Source of the DNA: Pardosa pseudoannulata | Lineage: Eukaryota; Arthropoda; Arachnida; Araneae; Lycosidae | Direction of reading: 5' to 3' | Assembly (NCBI GenBank): GCA_032207245.1 | Contig: CM063502.1 | Coordinates: 45,088,691 to 45,152,690, forward strand | DNA: 64,000 bases | Shown here: positions 1 through 13,348 of the stretch, in pieces | How the letters are laid out: the number at the start of each line of letters is the position of its first letter | Position numbering within the stretch: position 1 is the stretch's first letter | Translations under genes and position numbers: made by a program | Notes under the pieces: generated by a model | What the model saw: the letters and a program-made list of their open reading frames with translations, nothing else | The model's database searches: none | What the model was told of the DNA's origin: nothing

Positions 1-2140
1 AAATTTATATAGAAGAATAGAAGTTTCTTAATCAATTCAATGATATTCAATTAAATAAATAAGTCTGTAAGGGGATAGTAGTTTAGTAAATTTAAATTTT
101 CAACTTTGCTACATATATTATTCCTATACTTAAACTACTCCGTTACCTAGGTAATTCTTAGATTTTATAATTAATAAGGTGCTTTAAAGCAATATATGCA
201 ATAAAGAAGTATATAAATTTCAATTTACACTTCATATGAATAAATAAGGAATTACTTTTTATGTACGACATATATGCATATTGATTTAAAATTTTAAAGG
301 AGTAATGAGTTTGAAACTATCTATTTTCTTTTGTTCATACTGCTGGAATATTTTATATATTAATACATTTTTGTAAATATGATTAAAACTTAATCGTAAC
401 TATAGTAATATTATATATTTAATTATTTCTTAAATTAACTTTCTGAAAAATCATGGAATTTTCTCATTTTTAGTAATCTTTTAAATTTGTAGTAGAGAAG
501 CATGTTGTTATCTTTTGTGGAATAATTTTGCGAGAAAAGGTACGAATGAAAATAACTATTTTTATCATAACAATAAGATACCATATCTATATTATTTAAC
601 TGTCGACATCCAGAGATTGATTTTCTTTTGTTTGTATTGTTTTTAATAATTTATTGTTTGTGTTTTAATGTTCTTGAGATTTACTGTAGTTTTTATAAGT
701 TTGTGTTTTTATAATCTGTGATGTATGAATAATATGTAGATTTTATGCATAAAATAATAATTTAAATAAATTAGTACAATATGAATTTTATTTTAATTTT
801 AATAATAATTTGTGATTTAATTGTGAGATTTTTATCTTTTGTGTTTGAGCTGTGTTATATAAATAAAATATTGTTTTGCAAAAATAAGAATAATAATACT
901 ATATTTTATTCCAATAATATTTTATTTATGTTTATATAATTTAATAGCAATTTAGATTTTTTATAATTTTTAAATGTTAATTTTGATTTTGTTATTCAGT
1001 TTCAACAATATTAAGAATATTTTGCATTATTTTCATAAAAATGAAATTTGTAACTATTTAATAATATATATTTATATTATAATAAAAAATATAAAAACAA
1101 GGATTTAATATGGTTGATAATTTTAATTATAATTTTTTTTTTTATTAATTTTATAATTCAAATATAATATTTTATTTCTTATAAATATTTTTATTACAAT
1201 TTTAAATATATTTATTTTGTAGTTTAATTTTTTTAAAAAAATATTTACATCTTTTAAAAATTATAAAAAGTAAATATATATTTTTTAAAATTTAGTTTTT
1301 TATAAATAATTTATAACTAAATAAATATTGTTTCATATAGAGAAAAATTTTATTTTAAATTATTAGAATGTATATGTTTTTATGATTAAATAATTCAAAT
1401 TCATAAACAAACAGAGTGAAGAAATTATAATAAAGTATTTTATTTTATTATATTTTTAAAAATTAAATACTTTGATTTTCAAATTATATAATTATTTTTA
1501 TTTAAAATTTAAAAATTTTTTTGATACTTACACATTTTTAAACATGAAAGTATTATAAAATTTTTTAAAAAGAGGAAAATTTAAAAAATATTTTAAATTA
1601 AATTAAATATTTAATATTAAATTTAGCTAATTTTATACTAAAAATTCGTTTGCAAATATATTTTAAGTTAAAAAACAACAAAATATTTGATTAAAGATAA
1701 AATAAGAAGTGAAAAAATTAAAAAAATAAAATTTTTATTTGTTTTTAGTATTAAGTAAATATTATATTGCATTAATAAAACCAGATGTAAAATTTAATAT
1801 CATTATAAATTTATAAATATTAAATAGACAAAAAAATATTTATTTTAAAAATTAAAAATCATAAAATATTTATAATTAAATTTGTAAAAATATTAAAAGA
1901 TGCAAAAAAGAGATTTAAACTTTTAAAAAGTAAATTACAAATTTTAACAAAAAATATTTATAAAATTATTCTTGCTATTTATAATTTAACACATTTTTTA
2001 TTATTTTAAGTATAGTAAAATTATTAATTACTAAAAAAACAAAATATTTTGCTTTTTAATAAAGATAATATAATTAAAAATAAAAAAATAATATATTTTA
2101 TAGTTTAAATTTTAATTAGAATTCACAGTATATTTTACCA
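1..2140. other. Extremely AT-rich non-genic stretch
   Basis: No open frame, RNA gene or transposon end is recognisable here. From about 780 onward the sequence is nearly all A and T, with runs of A or T and few C or G bases. It differs from the less biased DNA after 3.9 kb. It may be an AT-rich intergenic block or the degenerate upstream edge of the 307-bp array that follows. Confidence 0.7.
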
Positions 2141-2149
2141 ATTGTATTT

Positions 2150-3885
2150 GGATTACAGATATTAAGTTAAAAATATTATTTTAATCTATTTGATTTTTAT
2201 CAAAGTAAAATTTATTTAATTTATTAAAATTTTGACTAATAAATATGAATTAAACATTTTAAAAGCATTAACATCAAAGTGCATTTAATTACTGTATATT
2301 AATCATTATTGTATTGAGAATTTAACTTTTTGAGATCCATTAAATATGCGAAGAGAAAGAAAGGGAAAACTTTCTATCAAATTTAAATGACACGGAAATG
2401 CCACAGTACAATGATTTATGGTAAAATTATTCCCTTGCTATTGCATGCATTTGAAATTTCGTACACTTATTCGGTTTTCATTATTTTTAAGTAAGTATAG
2501 CAGATAAATCAAAGTTATTGCAATAAATCAATTAAGCATTCTAAAGCAACATATCAAAGTGAATTTAAAAAGTGAAATATATCTAATTATAAAATAAAGA
2601 ATTGAAAGTATATCATTTTCATAGATAATTATAAGCATTGCTTAAAAAGGTTAGAAAATTCATCACCGTATCTAGTATCATTACCAACATAGTATCTTAA
2701 GGATTACAGATATTAATGTGGATAAAAATATTACAGTTTTGTATATCTATTTGATATCATATCAAAGTAAACATTATCTACTTTTATATTCTTATTACTT
2801 TACGATATATTTAGACTAATAAATAACCGAATTAAACATTCTTAAACCAGCATTAACATCAAAGTGAATTTATATCTACTAGTGATATTAAATCTATTAT
2901 TAAAAGTATAAATAAAGAATATAAGCTTTTTGCGTATTCTAACTTAAATATGCAGTTTAAGAGAAAAAAGGGAAACCACAGATATTAATGACACAAATGA
3001 ACCACAGACTGCCACAATATTAATGTTGATAAAAATATTGCAGTTTTGTATATCCATTTGGTACCATGTCAAAGTAAACAGTATCTTCTTTCAGATTCCT
3101 AATACTTTACGATATATTTAGACTAATAAATAACGGAATTAAGCATTCTTAAAGCAACATTTACATCAAAGTGAATTTACATCTACTAGTGATATTAAAT
3201 CTATTATTAAAAGTATAAATAAAGATTATAGGCTTTTTGCATATTCCAACTTAAATATGCAGTTTAAAAGAAAAAAGCGGAACCACAGATATTAATGACA
3301 TAAATGAATCACAGACGCGCACAAATATTAATGTTGATAAAATATTGCAGTTTTGTTTATCCATTTGATATCATATCAAAGTAAACATTATCTAAATTTA
3401 TATTCTTATTACTTTACTATATATTTAGACTAATAAATAACCGAATTAAACATTCTTAAAGCAGCATTTACATTAAAGTGAATTTACATATATTAGTGAT
3501 ATTAAATCTATTATTAAAAGTATAAATAAAGAATGCTGGCTTTTGCGTATTCCAACTTAAATATGCAGTTTAAAAGAAAAAGGGGGAACCACAGATATTA
3601 ATGACACAAATGAACAATTGATAAAAATATTTCAGTTTTGTATATCCATTTGGTACCATGTCAAAGTATACAGTAATCTTCATTCAGATTCCTATTACTT
3701 TACGATATATTTAGACTAATAAACAACAGAATTAAGCATCCTTAAAGCAACATTTTTGTCAAAGTAAATTTACATCTATTAGTGATATTAAATCCATTAT
3801 TAAAAGTATAAATAAAAATACTAGCTTTTTTCGTATTTCAACTTAAATATGCAATTTAAAGGGAAAATGGGGAACCACAACTATT
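2150..3885. repeat. Tandem array, unit about 307 bp, about 5-6 copies
   Basis: Anchor GATAAAAATA occurs at 2721 and 3028. GATAAAATATTGCAG follows at 3336 and GATAAAAATATTTCAG at 3620, giving steps of 307, 308 and 284 bp. Each unit holds the same ordered blocks: ATCAAAGTAAACA, then TTTAGACTAATAAATAAC, then TAAAGCAACATT-like, then GTGATATTAAATC, then CTTAAATATGCAGTTTAA. Two more diverged copies, shorter or rearranged, can be followed at about 2150-2370 and 2480-2700. No conserved reading frame is seen, so this is satellite-like noncoding DNA. Confidence 0.88.
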
Positions 3886-4824
3886 TTTAAAGCAATGTTA
3901 TGTCAAACGAGAAAATGGCGAATACGCTGTGTGCAATGAAACGCATATCAAACAAGGTACTGTCCAACGTGAGAATTTGACGCGTGCGATTCCTACTATT
4001 TTGCAACTCTGCATCACACACAATGTTTGAATTTTAAGCACGTCGGAATTTCATCGCCGCTTTCTTGCAAAGAGTATGGTAGAAGCTTTGGATTTTAAAG
4101 TTCATAAATGTCACTCCTTAAGGAATAAAACATATCTTTCATATAAAGATAAAAACAAGGATATTGAAGTAGTAGCCATTTTGAACCTTGAAACTGTGTA
4201 CAACAGTATTTAAATGGATTTATTTTGGTGGCTTCTAACTCTTCGTAGATTCTAATTATTCTCATGAGTTTTAGAATCATTGTATTGCTGATTATACTTC
4301 AGATGTTAGACTCAACTTTTTCCGATATAGAAATCAACTATTACGCTAAGATGCTGCATATATAGCATTCAATTTACTCTATTCCCTCTGCATGTATCAT
4401 AAACAGTCGGTAGTTTATTAAATTAAAAACTTTGCATATTTTTCCCAAATATTTCTATTTCAATCTTCATTTAATCCATTAAACATTACCATTCTCCCAC
4501 GAATGCTTTAAAAGTCACTCTTTCCACAAAATTTCTCTGAGACATTTTAACTGATAATTATGACAAGGAAATTTAATTTGCTGTATGGAATTCTTTCAAA
4601 TATACCTTTCTTAAGGATAAATTCTAGGATAGAGTCTCAAGGATATTTTCTAATGGATGGATTTTAAAATTTTCATAAAGTAGTGAAGATATGAAATATG
4701 ATCTGTGTGTGCTTAAATACTAAGTTAAAACTAATTAAATATAAACGTATGACTGGCACATTTAATGAATTGATTATATTTTGTAAAATAATCAGTTTTT
4801 AAGATTTTGTTCTGTTTGTGTAAG
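3886..4824. other. Non-genic, short GC-richer island
   Basis: The first 200 bases (about 3895-4085) are clearly less AT-rich than the surroundings, with several CG dinucleotides. They contain no recognisable gene, tRNA box or inverted repeat. The rest is ordinary AT-rich DNA. The minus-strand open frame near 4095-4280 has no recognisable motif. Confidence 0.5.
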
Positions 4825-4833
4825 TACACACAC

Positions 4834-4915
<82 letters not shown>

Positions 4916-4920
4916 TATAT
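4825..4920. repeat. (CA)/(TA)n microsatellite
   Basis: A short CACACACA tract runs into an uninterrupted TA array with one phase break at about 4876. Open frames across it translate to Tyr-Ile repeats and are not genes. Confidence 0.95.
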
Positions 4921-6185
4921 TTTATTTATAACTATTTTTATCTATTAATTTCCATATATCTCATCTATTTAAACTAAAAACTATGATTGGAGCTTTAAGA
5001 AAATCAAAAATTGTGAAAATGGAAGTTTTTCAATATTTTAACATCGATTCAAACTATTATGATAACAGCGTTTAGGAATACATTATTTTTAAGATATTAA
5101 AAGCTGTTTCGATATATCGGAAGATTAATTAAAATTTAAATGACAATGAAGTTATAGGATTCGTAGCAGTTGAGATTCTTTAATTAAATCCTTTGAAATC
5201 ATTGTTGTGTAGGTATGCCATGCATAATATCTGCTATTTATTGACTTTGTGGTTGTTTCTATCACAAAAGCAATTTTCGCAACCCCTATACCATTTACTT
5301 CAATCCCTTGCTAGGGACCTAAATTATATTCAATCAGCTCTTGGATCATCACATACTGCTACTCGTGAGAATCGTCTCTGATAATATATAGCAGCCATAG
5401 AATCTTGACATTAGCATATCAAACGCACGTATTCCCATGTCACACATCCTGACCTAAATATGTCTTGACAAATATATCGCGTCATATTAGTTGATCAAAT
5501 CACATTATGAAACGGAATTCTTGACTTCAAGATAACTGATATTTTTCCGCAAAATAATAATGGTCTTAGTTATTGGAAATATTGTTTAATAACACGTTAA
5601 AATATACATATATCTTTTCGAAATATTATTATGAAATTTATCTTAATAATTTAACTTTTATATTTTAAAATTAAAGTGTTTGATAATATTTATTTAAATA
5701 ACTTTTAACATAGCACATAAGTAATTAGCTTTTCAGGTTAACTGGGCTTTATATTTATACCTAAAATATGCAGCATTTTAACTCCATGATTTCTTATTTC
5801 ATATTGATTTACTATGCTAAGTATTTTGTGTTATATTTGTATCTACATAAGCTGAAAAAAACGCAATAACATATTATACATAATAAAACTTTGCTCTTAA
5901 TGAAAAAGGAAAATAATGGAGTGCTATCATAATTTAAAAATTAATAAACACTGCTAGTCAAGTAGTCTATAGTTTAAATTAATAATTACAACTTTTATAA
6001 GAACAACTTCTCTTTAAAAATGTATGAGTAATTTATGAAGGAATACATTTAAAATTAAAATCGAAAATAAGTTTTTAATGAGAACTTATAGACTTGTTCT
6101 TAATTTATGCTTAAAAACACGAGTGTAAGAATTACTATCCTCAAAATCTTTCCATATCTAACTTGAGTATGAATTAATGAAAATT
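4921..6185. other. AT-rich, nothing recognised
   Basis: No gene, RNA or mobile element is supported. A 62-residue frame at 5193-5381 begins at TTG and has no recognisable motif. The DNA at about 5270-5460 is less AT-rich than its neighbours but unidentified. Confidence 0.5.
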
Positions 6186-6340
6186 TTGAAATATTTTATT
6201 ATATATATATATATTTATTTATATATAATAAAATATTTTATTATATATATATATTTATTTATATATAATAAAATATTTTATTATATATATTTATTTATAT
6301 ATAATAAAATATTTTATTATATATATATTTTTTTTTATTT
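6186..6340. repeat. AT minisatellite, unit 36-42 bp, 4 copies
   Basis: ATATTTTATTATATATA recurs at 6191, 6233, 6273 and 6309 (steps 42, 40, 36). Each unit includes TTTATTTATATATAATAAAA. The repeat is partly self-complementary, so each unit could extrude a hairpin. The frame across it is low-complexity Ile/Tyr/Phe and is not a gene. Confidence 0.9.
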
Positions 6341-8264
6341 CAAGGAAAAGAAAACTGTTCTCCAAAAATATCAATTTCCGCATTTTTTTGGTTTAATTTT
6401 GAGTATCAAATATAATTAAAATGAGAAATCCAATAGAATTTCATTGTTTAACGTTTATATAATACATATCGCATAACATATACTGTTATATGTAGATATC
6501 TATTCAGGACTTTTCCTGTGGTTCTGTTTTTTGTAATCTGCTGAATAAATGCTTTATTAGCTTTTTTACCAAAATATTTAATCCATATTTCTTTAACATA
6601 TTATTTCGCATGTTATGTTAATATGATTGTGTCAACAATTAGATATCTTTCAAAGTTGAGTGAACGAAAAGAAATCTTTTCCTGATCCCTACTGGTGATT
6701 AAATTACACCTTTATATCTCACAAAGCGATTAATTTTGAGCTCACAGCTTCGTGAGGTTGTCTTCTACATACGAACAAGCTTTGCTGAAAATCTTTTCAG
6801 AGAAACCGATCAAATGGTAATTACGAGTACTATTGCTTAAACTGAAGTGTGAATAATCACTTGATGTAATGGAAAAATAGCGAGTAATAAATGGTTGAAA
6901 GAATAAACAAATCGTTTTTCTTGTTCAAGTTTTCGAAATGGATTATTGGATAAGACGGGAATATTAATTATTTTTAATCAAATATCCAATTACCTCTCTC
7001 TTTGTAAAACACTTTTTAGGAACAGATTTCGCTTTCTATCTTGTTTGATTTGTGAGATTCTGCTTTCCTTTATTTAAAGGAAGAGTTATTTAGTTAGTTT
7101 TTTCTTATGTATGAACGATCCCAATTAATATTAAAATTTGTGCTTTATAATGTAATTACATTTATTAGAACACTCTCACAAAAAGATTTCTTAAGTTGAA
7201 TTTTTTAAGAAAATATTTTACTTTTAAGTTTATTTGAAAAGGTAGTTACTCAAGTTGCACTTTCTGTCCAGTATAAAAATTTTGTAGTATCAAAACTCCT
7301 TTTTATTATAATTTGCAAGGTGTTGAGACTTAAACTTTGATTCTTGGAAACTGTAGAGATTGTAATTAACTCTATAAAGTTTAACAATAACTATCTTCGC
7401 TTCAGGTTATGGTTCTTGCTTTTATCTAACAGGGATAGGATATTTCCCTCAATGACTGCTGAATGCCGTCGTTAATTTAACTCATTTCAAAACCTCCCCA
7501 AACTTAAACTCAACAATTGCCCGAACTTTATGCTTTCTTCTCATAAGTGGTTGTAGATAAGTGAATTAATGGAAAAATTCAAATTTTAAACTTCTAGAAA
7601 ATAAAATGCGACTCATTTTTTTTATTCTGGCTACTGAGAAATTCTGTAAATTCGTAACACTAATCATTGACTTCCGTCTGTTATAACCGTCTCTTAATTA
7701 CGTCTTTATAGTATTAATTGCTGCTATATAAATGCAATACTTTATTAACATTCAATGAAGGTTGTCGTTGAAAACACATACTGTTGTCATTATATACTTT
7801 TGTCGCTTGCCCACTAATTCCATTTTAAGACTGAATATATAGTATATTGTAGAAAAATTATGCTAGGAAATGGATTCCATACAGAGATATATCATTTTTA
7901 ATTAATTATATTTTATCTAGTCGAACTCTTATTACTTTTTGCAATTTCTAATCTGCCAGTGGAACAAAAACATCGATAGACTGTTGTAATAGCTTAAAAA
8001 GTTTTGAGGCTGAAAACTGAGGTTGATTATAACACCTTTGTGTTTCAATAGTAATAGTAAATCTTATAAATATTAACTTCTTTGTAATAAAAACGAATAC
8101 TGTTTTTTAAATTTAAAGAGCAATTATTGGAAAGTTCACATTCAGAAAACGTATTTATGTTTTTCACCAAAGAATATTATATTTCTTCCAATGCAGCTGG
8201 AAATACAGATAAATATATTTCTGCCAAACACTGCTAAGAAAATGTTATTCATTTCGCACCACTC
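6341..8264. other. AT-rich, nothing recognised
   Basis: Moderately AT-rich single-copy-looking DNA. I see no coding frame over 60 codons, no transposon ends and no RNA boxes. Confidence 0.5.
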
Positions 8265-8516
8265 AGAGAGTATGCTTAAGGAATGTTACGGGAGCGAGTA
8301 ACACGTTGAGTCATCACAATTTAGAAGCAGGGACCAAGAAGAATATTTCCAAGCCTCACACCTTCAGAGGTTTGTTTGAAGTTGTAGCCTCACGAAATTA
8401 TTTTACGCTCCCTAGTCTCCATTAATGAACACGATGATCTTTGACCAGATCGAGCTTCGAACGCATAACCTTCCTGTTATGAGATCGAACGACGACTGAA
8501 CAACCGTGACTCGGGA
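8265..8516 (-). mobile_element. tRNA-Met-like SINE candidate
   Basis: A GC-richer block sits in AT-rich DNA. On the minus strand its 3'-coordinate end (about 8440-8512) reads like a decayed tRNA: an A-box-like TTGTTCAGTCGTC, then TCTCATAACAGGAAGGT (anticodon loop with CAT; plus-strand ATG at 8479-8481), then a B-box-like GCGTTCGAAGCTC (plus strand 8451-8464). The order and spacing match a tRNA-Met D-arm, anticodon arm and T-arm. The acceptor stem does not pair well, so it is not a working tRNA. About 170 bp of non-tRNA sequence follows, the arrangement of a tRNA-derived SINE with an internal Pol III promoter. No target-site duplication or clear tail was found. Confidence 0.55.
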
Positions 8517-11500
8517 AATTTAATTTTTTATTAAATTTAAACATTATAATTTATTATTATTACTTTTAGAACATGATGTAATAAATATGTTGTTTATAGT
8601 ATACAATACATTTGGACTATAATTAAACATATAGACTGATTAATAGTTACTTAATATATACAATTTAAAATCAACTTAAGTATTTAAAGTTTCCCCAACT
8701 AGATGTAAATTACATTTATACTACCATATGTAAGTATACCTAAAATCATTCAACGAAAAGTTGATCTACATATATTTTAGCTTTTCCAAAATTATTTTTA
8801 CCTTTTTATTAAATATGCAACTTAGAATACTTATAAATTAATTGAAATACATTTCCATTTTTGAAAACAGTTATTAATATAATGACTTTAAAATATTCTT
8901 AAAAGATGTGATATCTCATTATTAAAGCATGTGATGTAAATTTAATGAACATCATCTTGTTATGTTATAAATCTGGCAATTAAATTTAATCCCTAGGTGT
9001 ATTTTTAAATGTAATCAGTAGAATTTATTATGCATGCCGTACTCTTTCATTATTTAAAATAGAGAAGTTGTACAGAAATTCTGATTACAAATTTCGTAGA
9101 TATGTTTGTTTGGTACTGAATTAATTGCTGCTACTCAATGCTGTCTTCCTAAACAATCTTAGAAAACCCGTTTGAAACCAACATGAAGCGTAAACACAGA
9201 TTCCGAATTTGAAACACCGCCTTGAGGAGTGTCATAATTCCGCAATGCTTAACTGTTTCTAACTGTTGGAGCATTCATTTGTTATAAATTGGGGAGTTAG
9301 AATAGTTCGGCTGAAATTGATATAGCACTGTTCACACATGCCATGGTTATGTCTGACCAGCTGATTAACGGGTTGCGTGCTGAACCGTCCCTCAAGCCAC
9401 ATTGCTATCAGATTTAGAATCATTAATTAATGCTAAAACGAACTAAAAAGATAAAAGATAAAAATTATATTTACTAATCAGCTTAATCATACTAATACAA
9501 AATGTTAACGAGGATAAAATTTCGTATTAGAATCAAAATCATTTGTATGATTATAATTTTATCCTCATAAATCAAACTTTTTAAAGTATAATTACACGTC
9601 ACCATTCTAATTAATTACTATAAAATCTAATACGATTTTTATTTTAAATGATTTAAGTATAGAATAAGCACCGTTGATGTCAATCAAATCAGGGGAGGAA
9701 GAATTTTGTAACTGATATAATCCCAAGATAAAAAATTATTAACTCGTGAGTGACTGTTGTGCTAGTATAAGAATGGCATTTTGAAAAATACAGAACTTAT
9801 AGTACAAGTTCACAGTGCGTGAAACATAAAACAGCTTCACTCTTTTTATTTTAATGTTGCAGTTTAGAACGTTTAATGTATATCAGTATTTGCTCATTGT
9901 TTAAGTAATTCCAAACATTTTAATTTAATGATGGATTATAGAAATTTCTATGTCGGAGACATTGTAAGCTTATTTTGAAAAGACCTAGCTACCTGGCTTA
10001 TACTTTTCAAATATTAAGAATTTTAAATGTTTAAATTCATAGAATATTTTCCTATTGAATATATATTTTCTGTTATTTTATTCGCAGAAAGATATACAAT
10101 TTAAGTACAAAAATCATAGCAGAAAACTTTTATTATGACTATAACTTTTTATGTAATACTCGTATTTATAATTCTTTCCAATTACTCTTTCTACTATATG
10201 AAGTAAAATATATTGCTGTATTGCTACCTTACATGAATATTACATCGGATTAGAAACATCTTACATCTTACGTCGGATTAGAAAATGTTGCTTCTATATT
10301 ATTTGTAATGTTGATAAAATCCATCAGTAAGACATTCATTTTCATAGAGAAAATATAAATTTATAATGACCACTAAATCATCATTTACGAAATAAAGCCT
10401 TCTACTACTTTAAAGTTATAAAAATATGTTAATAAAATAATTTGTTGTGTTAATATGACTTTGCATAAATTACAAAAGAGTAGTATTGATTTGAAATTAG
10501 AAACATTTACCGATTGTATGAAAAAATAAAAGTTAGCGTAAGTGGTTTACCCAATTTTATCTGTAATTCATGAAAAAGAGAACTGCCTAAAAGGTCTTTA
10601 AATAATTCCCATATTCAGCCTATATTTAGATTCTATCAGAAGATTAAAAACGGAGCTCACACTTTATTTTAAATAAAAATTTATAAAATACTGAAATGTT
10701 TTATAGCTCTAATCACATTTTCTGTTTATGATATAAAATATGTAGACTTCTTTTGGAATATAAGAATATTTTATTACATATTTCTTCATAAAGAAATTCC
10801 GTTCCTTTTATTACCCATAAGTCTTCAAAACACTCTAGAGAGCTATTTTAAACTTTTAATTTTTTTAACTTATATAAAATAAATCCAAACGTTTACCAGT
10901 AGTTTTAAACAAAGTAATATGCAATTCTATATATTATTTCTCACTATATATTTGATATTCACCAGATTACAAGGCAAAAATCAAGTGCTTTTATGAAAAA
11001 GAACTATTTTCAGTGATAAGAAACTAATGATGCTATTTCGAACGGAAAACAATATAGTCTTTATTGAATGGCTCTAATCAAAAATGAATATATGTTTTAA
11101 ATATACATTATTTCTTACAATTCTATTAAAATTTCATAAAATATTTCTTTCTTTTTCTACCTTAACCATAAATCTGTCTACCAACAACATATTTAAAATA
11201 GAATCTATTTAAATACTATAAATTTTATAGAATCAAATTTTCTTTCCCGGAAACAAATATAGTCGTTTATATAATTCATATCACGATGAAGACTAATTAA
11301 GCAACATATGTTATGGAATTTTTCTTATTATATATTTGTTTGGTTAAGTATGATATGGATATTTACACTTAAAGAATTGAAAAAGTTAAAAATGTTTTTT
11401 TAAATGCAGACTTGAAATATTTAATGTAAAAGAAAATTTTTCTGCTTACATATAAAACAGTTGTTAAATTAGTTTAGTTCATAAGTAAGTATCACATTTT

Positions 11501-13099
11501 ATTAAGTATTCCATAGGGAAGGCATATTTTTGATATTTTTCAATAATAGTATGAAGTAAATTAAAGTTACTCATTGTTCTTATTTAAAATTTAAACCTGA
11601 ATAAAATAAGGCAGTCAATAAAGTCTTGATTAATAGTCAGTGCAATTCTTTGGAAAGTATATTACAAAAGTTTCGAGGGTATCAAAATATATTTTTGGGA
11701 AAAGAAACGAAAAATATTTTGGTATACAATTGCATTAATTTTATTTTTCTTTGCAAAGGGGTTAGGCGACAAAGAAAAAATTCAAAACATTAAAGAGAGC
11801 TTAGAAGATTGAGAAAGCACCGTGTTTCCACTCACAGCATTCATTGAAGTTTCTATATTTTGTTTACATCGGGGAATAAAAGAAGGAAAATTCATACCGG
11901 TTGCATATTAAAGGAAATTGTCGATAGTAAATTGTACCACAGAAAATAACTACGTTTCTTTAGGTTTCTCTGTTTTTGTTCTTTGTTAAATTTTTTTTTT
12001 TGTCTTGCAATTTTGAGAGCGTAGAAGATGTAAATGTTACGTGTAGCTTCAATATATTTTCCTTCTTTGTCTAATATTTCTACAAGAACTTCATTTTACC
12101 AAGACAATTCAATTGTCATTCTTAAACCCGAGTTGTACAAACTATACAGAACGTTTGTATGTTTCATTAGGTGAGTATTATCGAGATATAAGAAAATATT
12201 TTTTTTAAACTCAATGATTAAAAATTTTTGAAATATTGCAATACATATTTAATGAATATAACTATTTCCTTCTTCTAGAAATATAAGTAACGAATATTTC
12301 TATACCTATAAATTAACAAAGGAACAAATGAAAACTAAATTAATTTTATTATTTATTTCAACAATTATTTCCCATGATAGTAAAAAATTACAAACTCTAG
12401 CTATAGTCACATGTGACTATCTGACCACATAACTAATTATACTTTCCTGATTCTGTGTTTATAGAAGCGTAAAAACAATTGCGTAAAATATTTTCATAAA
12501 CTTCTAATTAAAGATATTAAAAAATTAGATAATATTTAATACAGAATTTCTGGACATGTCACAGCCTGCCCCACAATAAAAATTCGTTCAATGCCAAATA
12601 AAATAGGTTATGAAGCTTTTTTCATTGAAATGCGAAATATGAGACATTAAAATGTCAGCATAAATAAAATATTTCTTTTACTATAATATAATGTTAAAAC
12701 ATTTGAGAGAGATATTTGTTTATGAAACCACCATTGAGAAATTGCTACTATCAATAATTTATCTAAACTAATGACTCCATGTACTCCATAAAACTCATTG
12801 AAATAAATCATCTACTTTTAAGACATCTAGATGTTTAACTAAAATTTTACTTCTAAAGTATCCTTCAAAAATTCAAGTATTTGAAGAAATATTTTTATTT
12901 CACAGGAAATGTGTACACAATTAGATATTTACACCCATGGAAAAATGCTTGTAATTCAAATACGATTTGATTCTTTCTTTTTTGTATTTACTTGCGTTAA
13001 AGTGGTTTTTAGTGGTAAGTCATAGAAATATGTATGAATTTTTATACAAATATTGGTAATAACACACACACACAAAGTGCATAGTACAGTCTCTAACTA
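8517..13099. other. AT-rich non-genic stretch
   Basis: No gene is supported over 4.5 kb. A less AT-rich block at about 9115-9425 is unidentified. Small structures present are a 12-bp inverted repeat (GAGGATAAAATT at 9510-9521, complement at 9555-9566), a short imperfect direct repeat around ATCGGATTAGAAA at about 10240-10285, and a perfect 18-bp palindrome at 12403-12420. Confidence 0.5.
12403..12420. repeat. Perfect 18-bp palindrome with E-box core
   Basis: ATAGTCACATGTGACTAT is its own reverse complement. The central CACATGTG contains the CANNTG E-box bound by bHLH factors. No gene lies nearby to regulate, so function is speculative. Confidence 0.4.
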
Positions 13100-13126
13100 C
13101 ACTCATGTCCATAAGTTAAGGATAAT
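13100..13126 (+). repeat. Tc1 element left terminal inverted repeat
   Basis: Starts CACTCATGTCCATAAG directly after the TA target site. It pairs with 14575-14601 over 27 bp with one mismatch (G versus A at the 16th base). Confidence 0.95.
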
Positions 13127-13271
13127 TCAGAATCACACAGAAATTGAGCTCTAAAATAAAACTTTCACCTGTAGAAATATCACACACATCTTGAAGAAGA
13201 ATATGCAAATTGCAGGAAACCACCAGATGGCGCGGATAGTACTTCACAATGACGAGAGTGTATGAAAGGGG

Positions 13272-13277
13272 TATAAA
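13272..13277 (+). promoter_or_regulatory. Candidate TATA box of the Tc1 transposase
   Basis: TATAAA lies 72 bp upstream of the transposase ATG at 13349 and about 170 bp inside the left terminus, a reasonable place for the element's own promoter. Assigned by position and motif only. Confidence 0.4.
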
Positions 13278-13348
13278 GGAATGGTAGCAAAGAAGTAAAA
13301 TTGTTCACAAGCGCTTTAAAAGCCTTTCAGTGCAATAACCGCATAGAT

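Noticed and set aside
2150..3885. CRISPR-like or LTR-like direct repeats
   Set aside because: Units are contiguous with no spacers and no LTR termini, primer site or polymerase. This applies to the other arrays as well.
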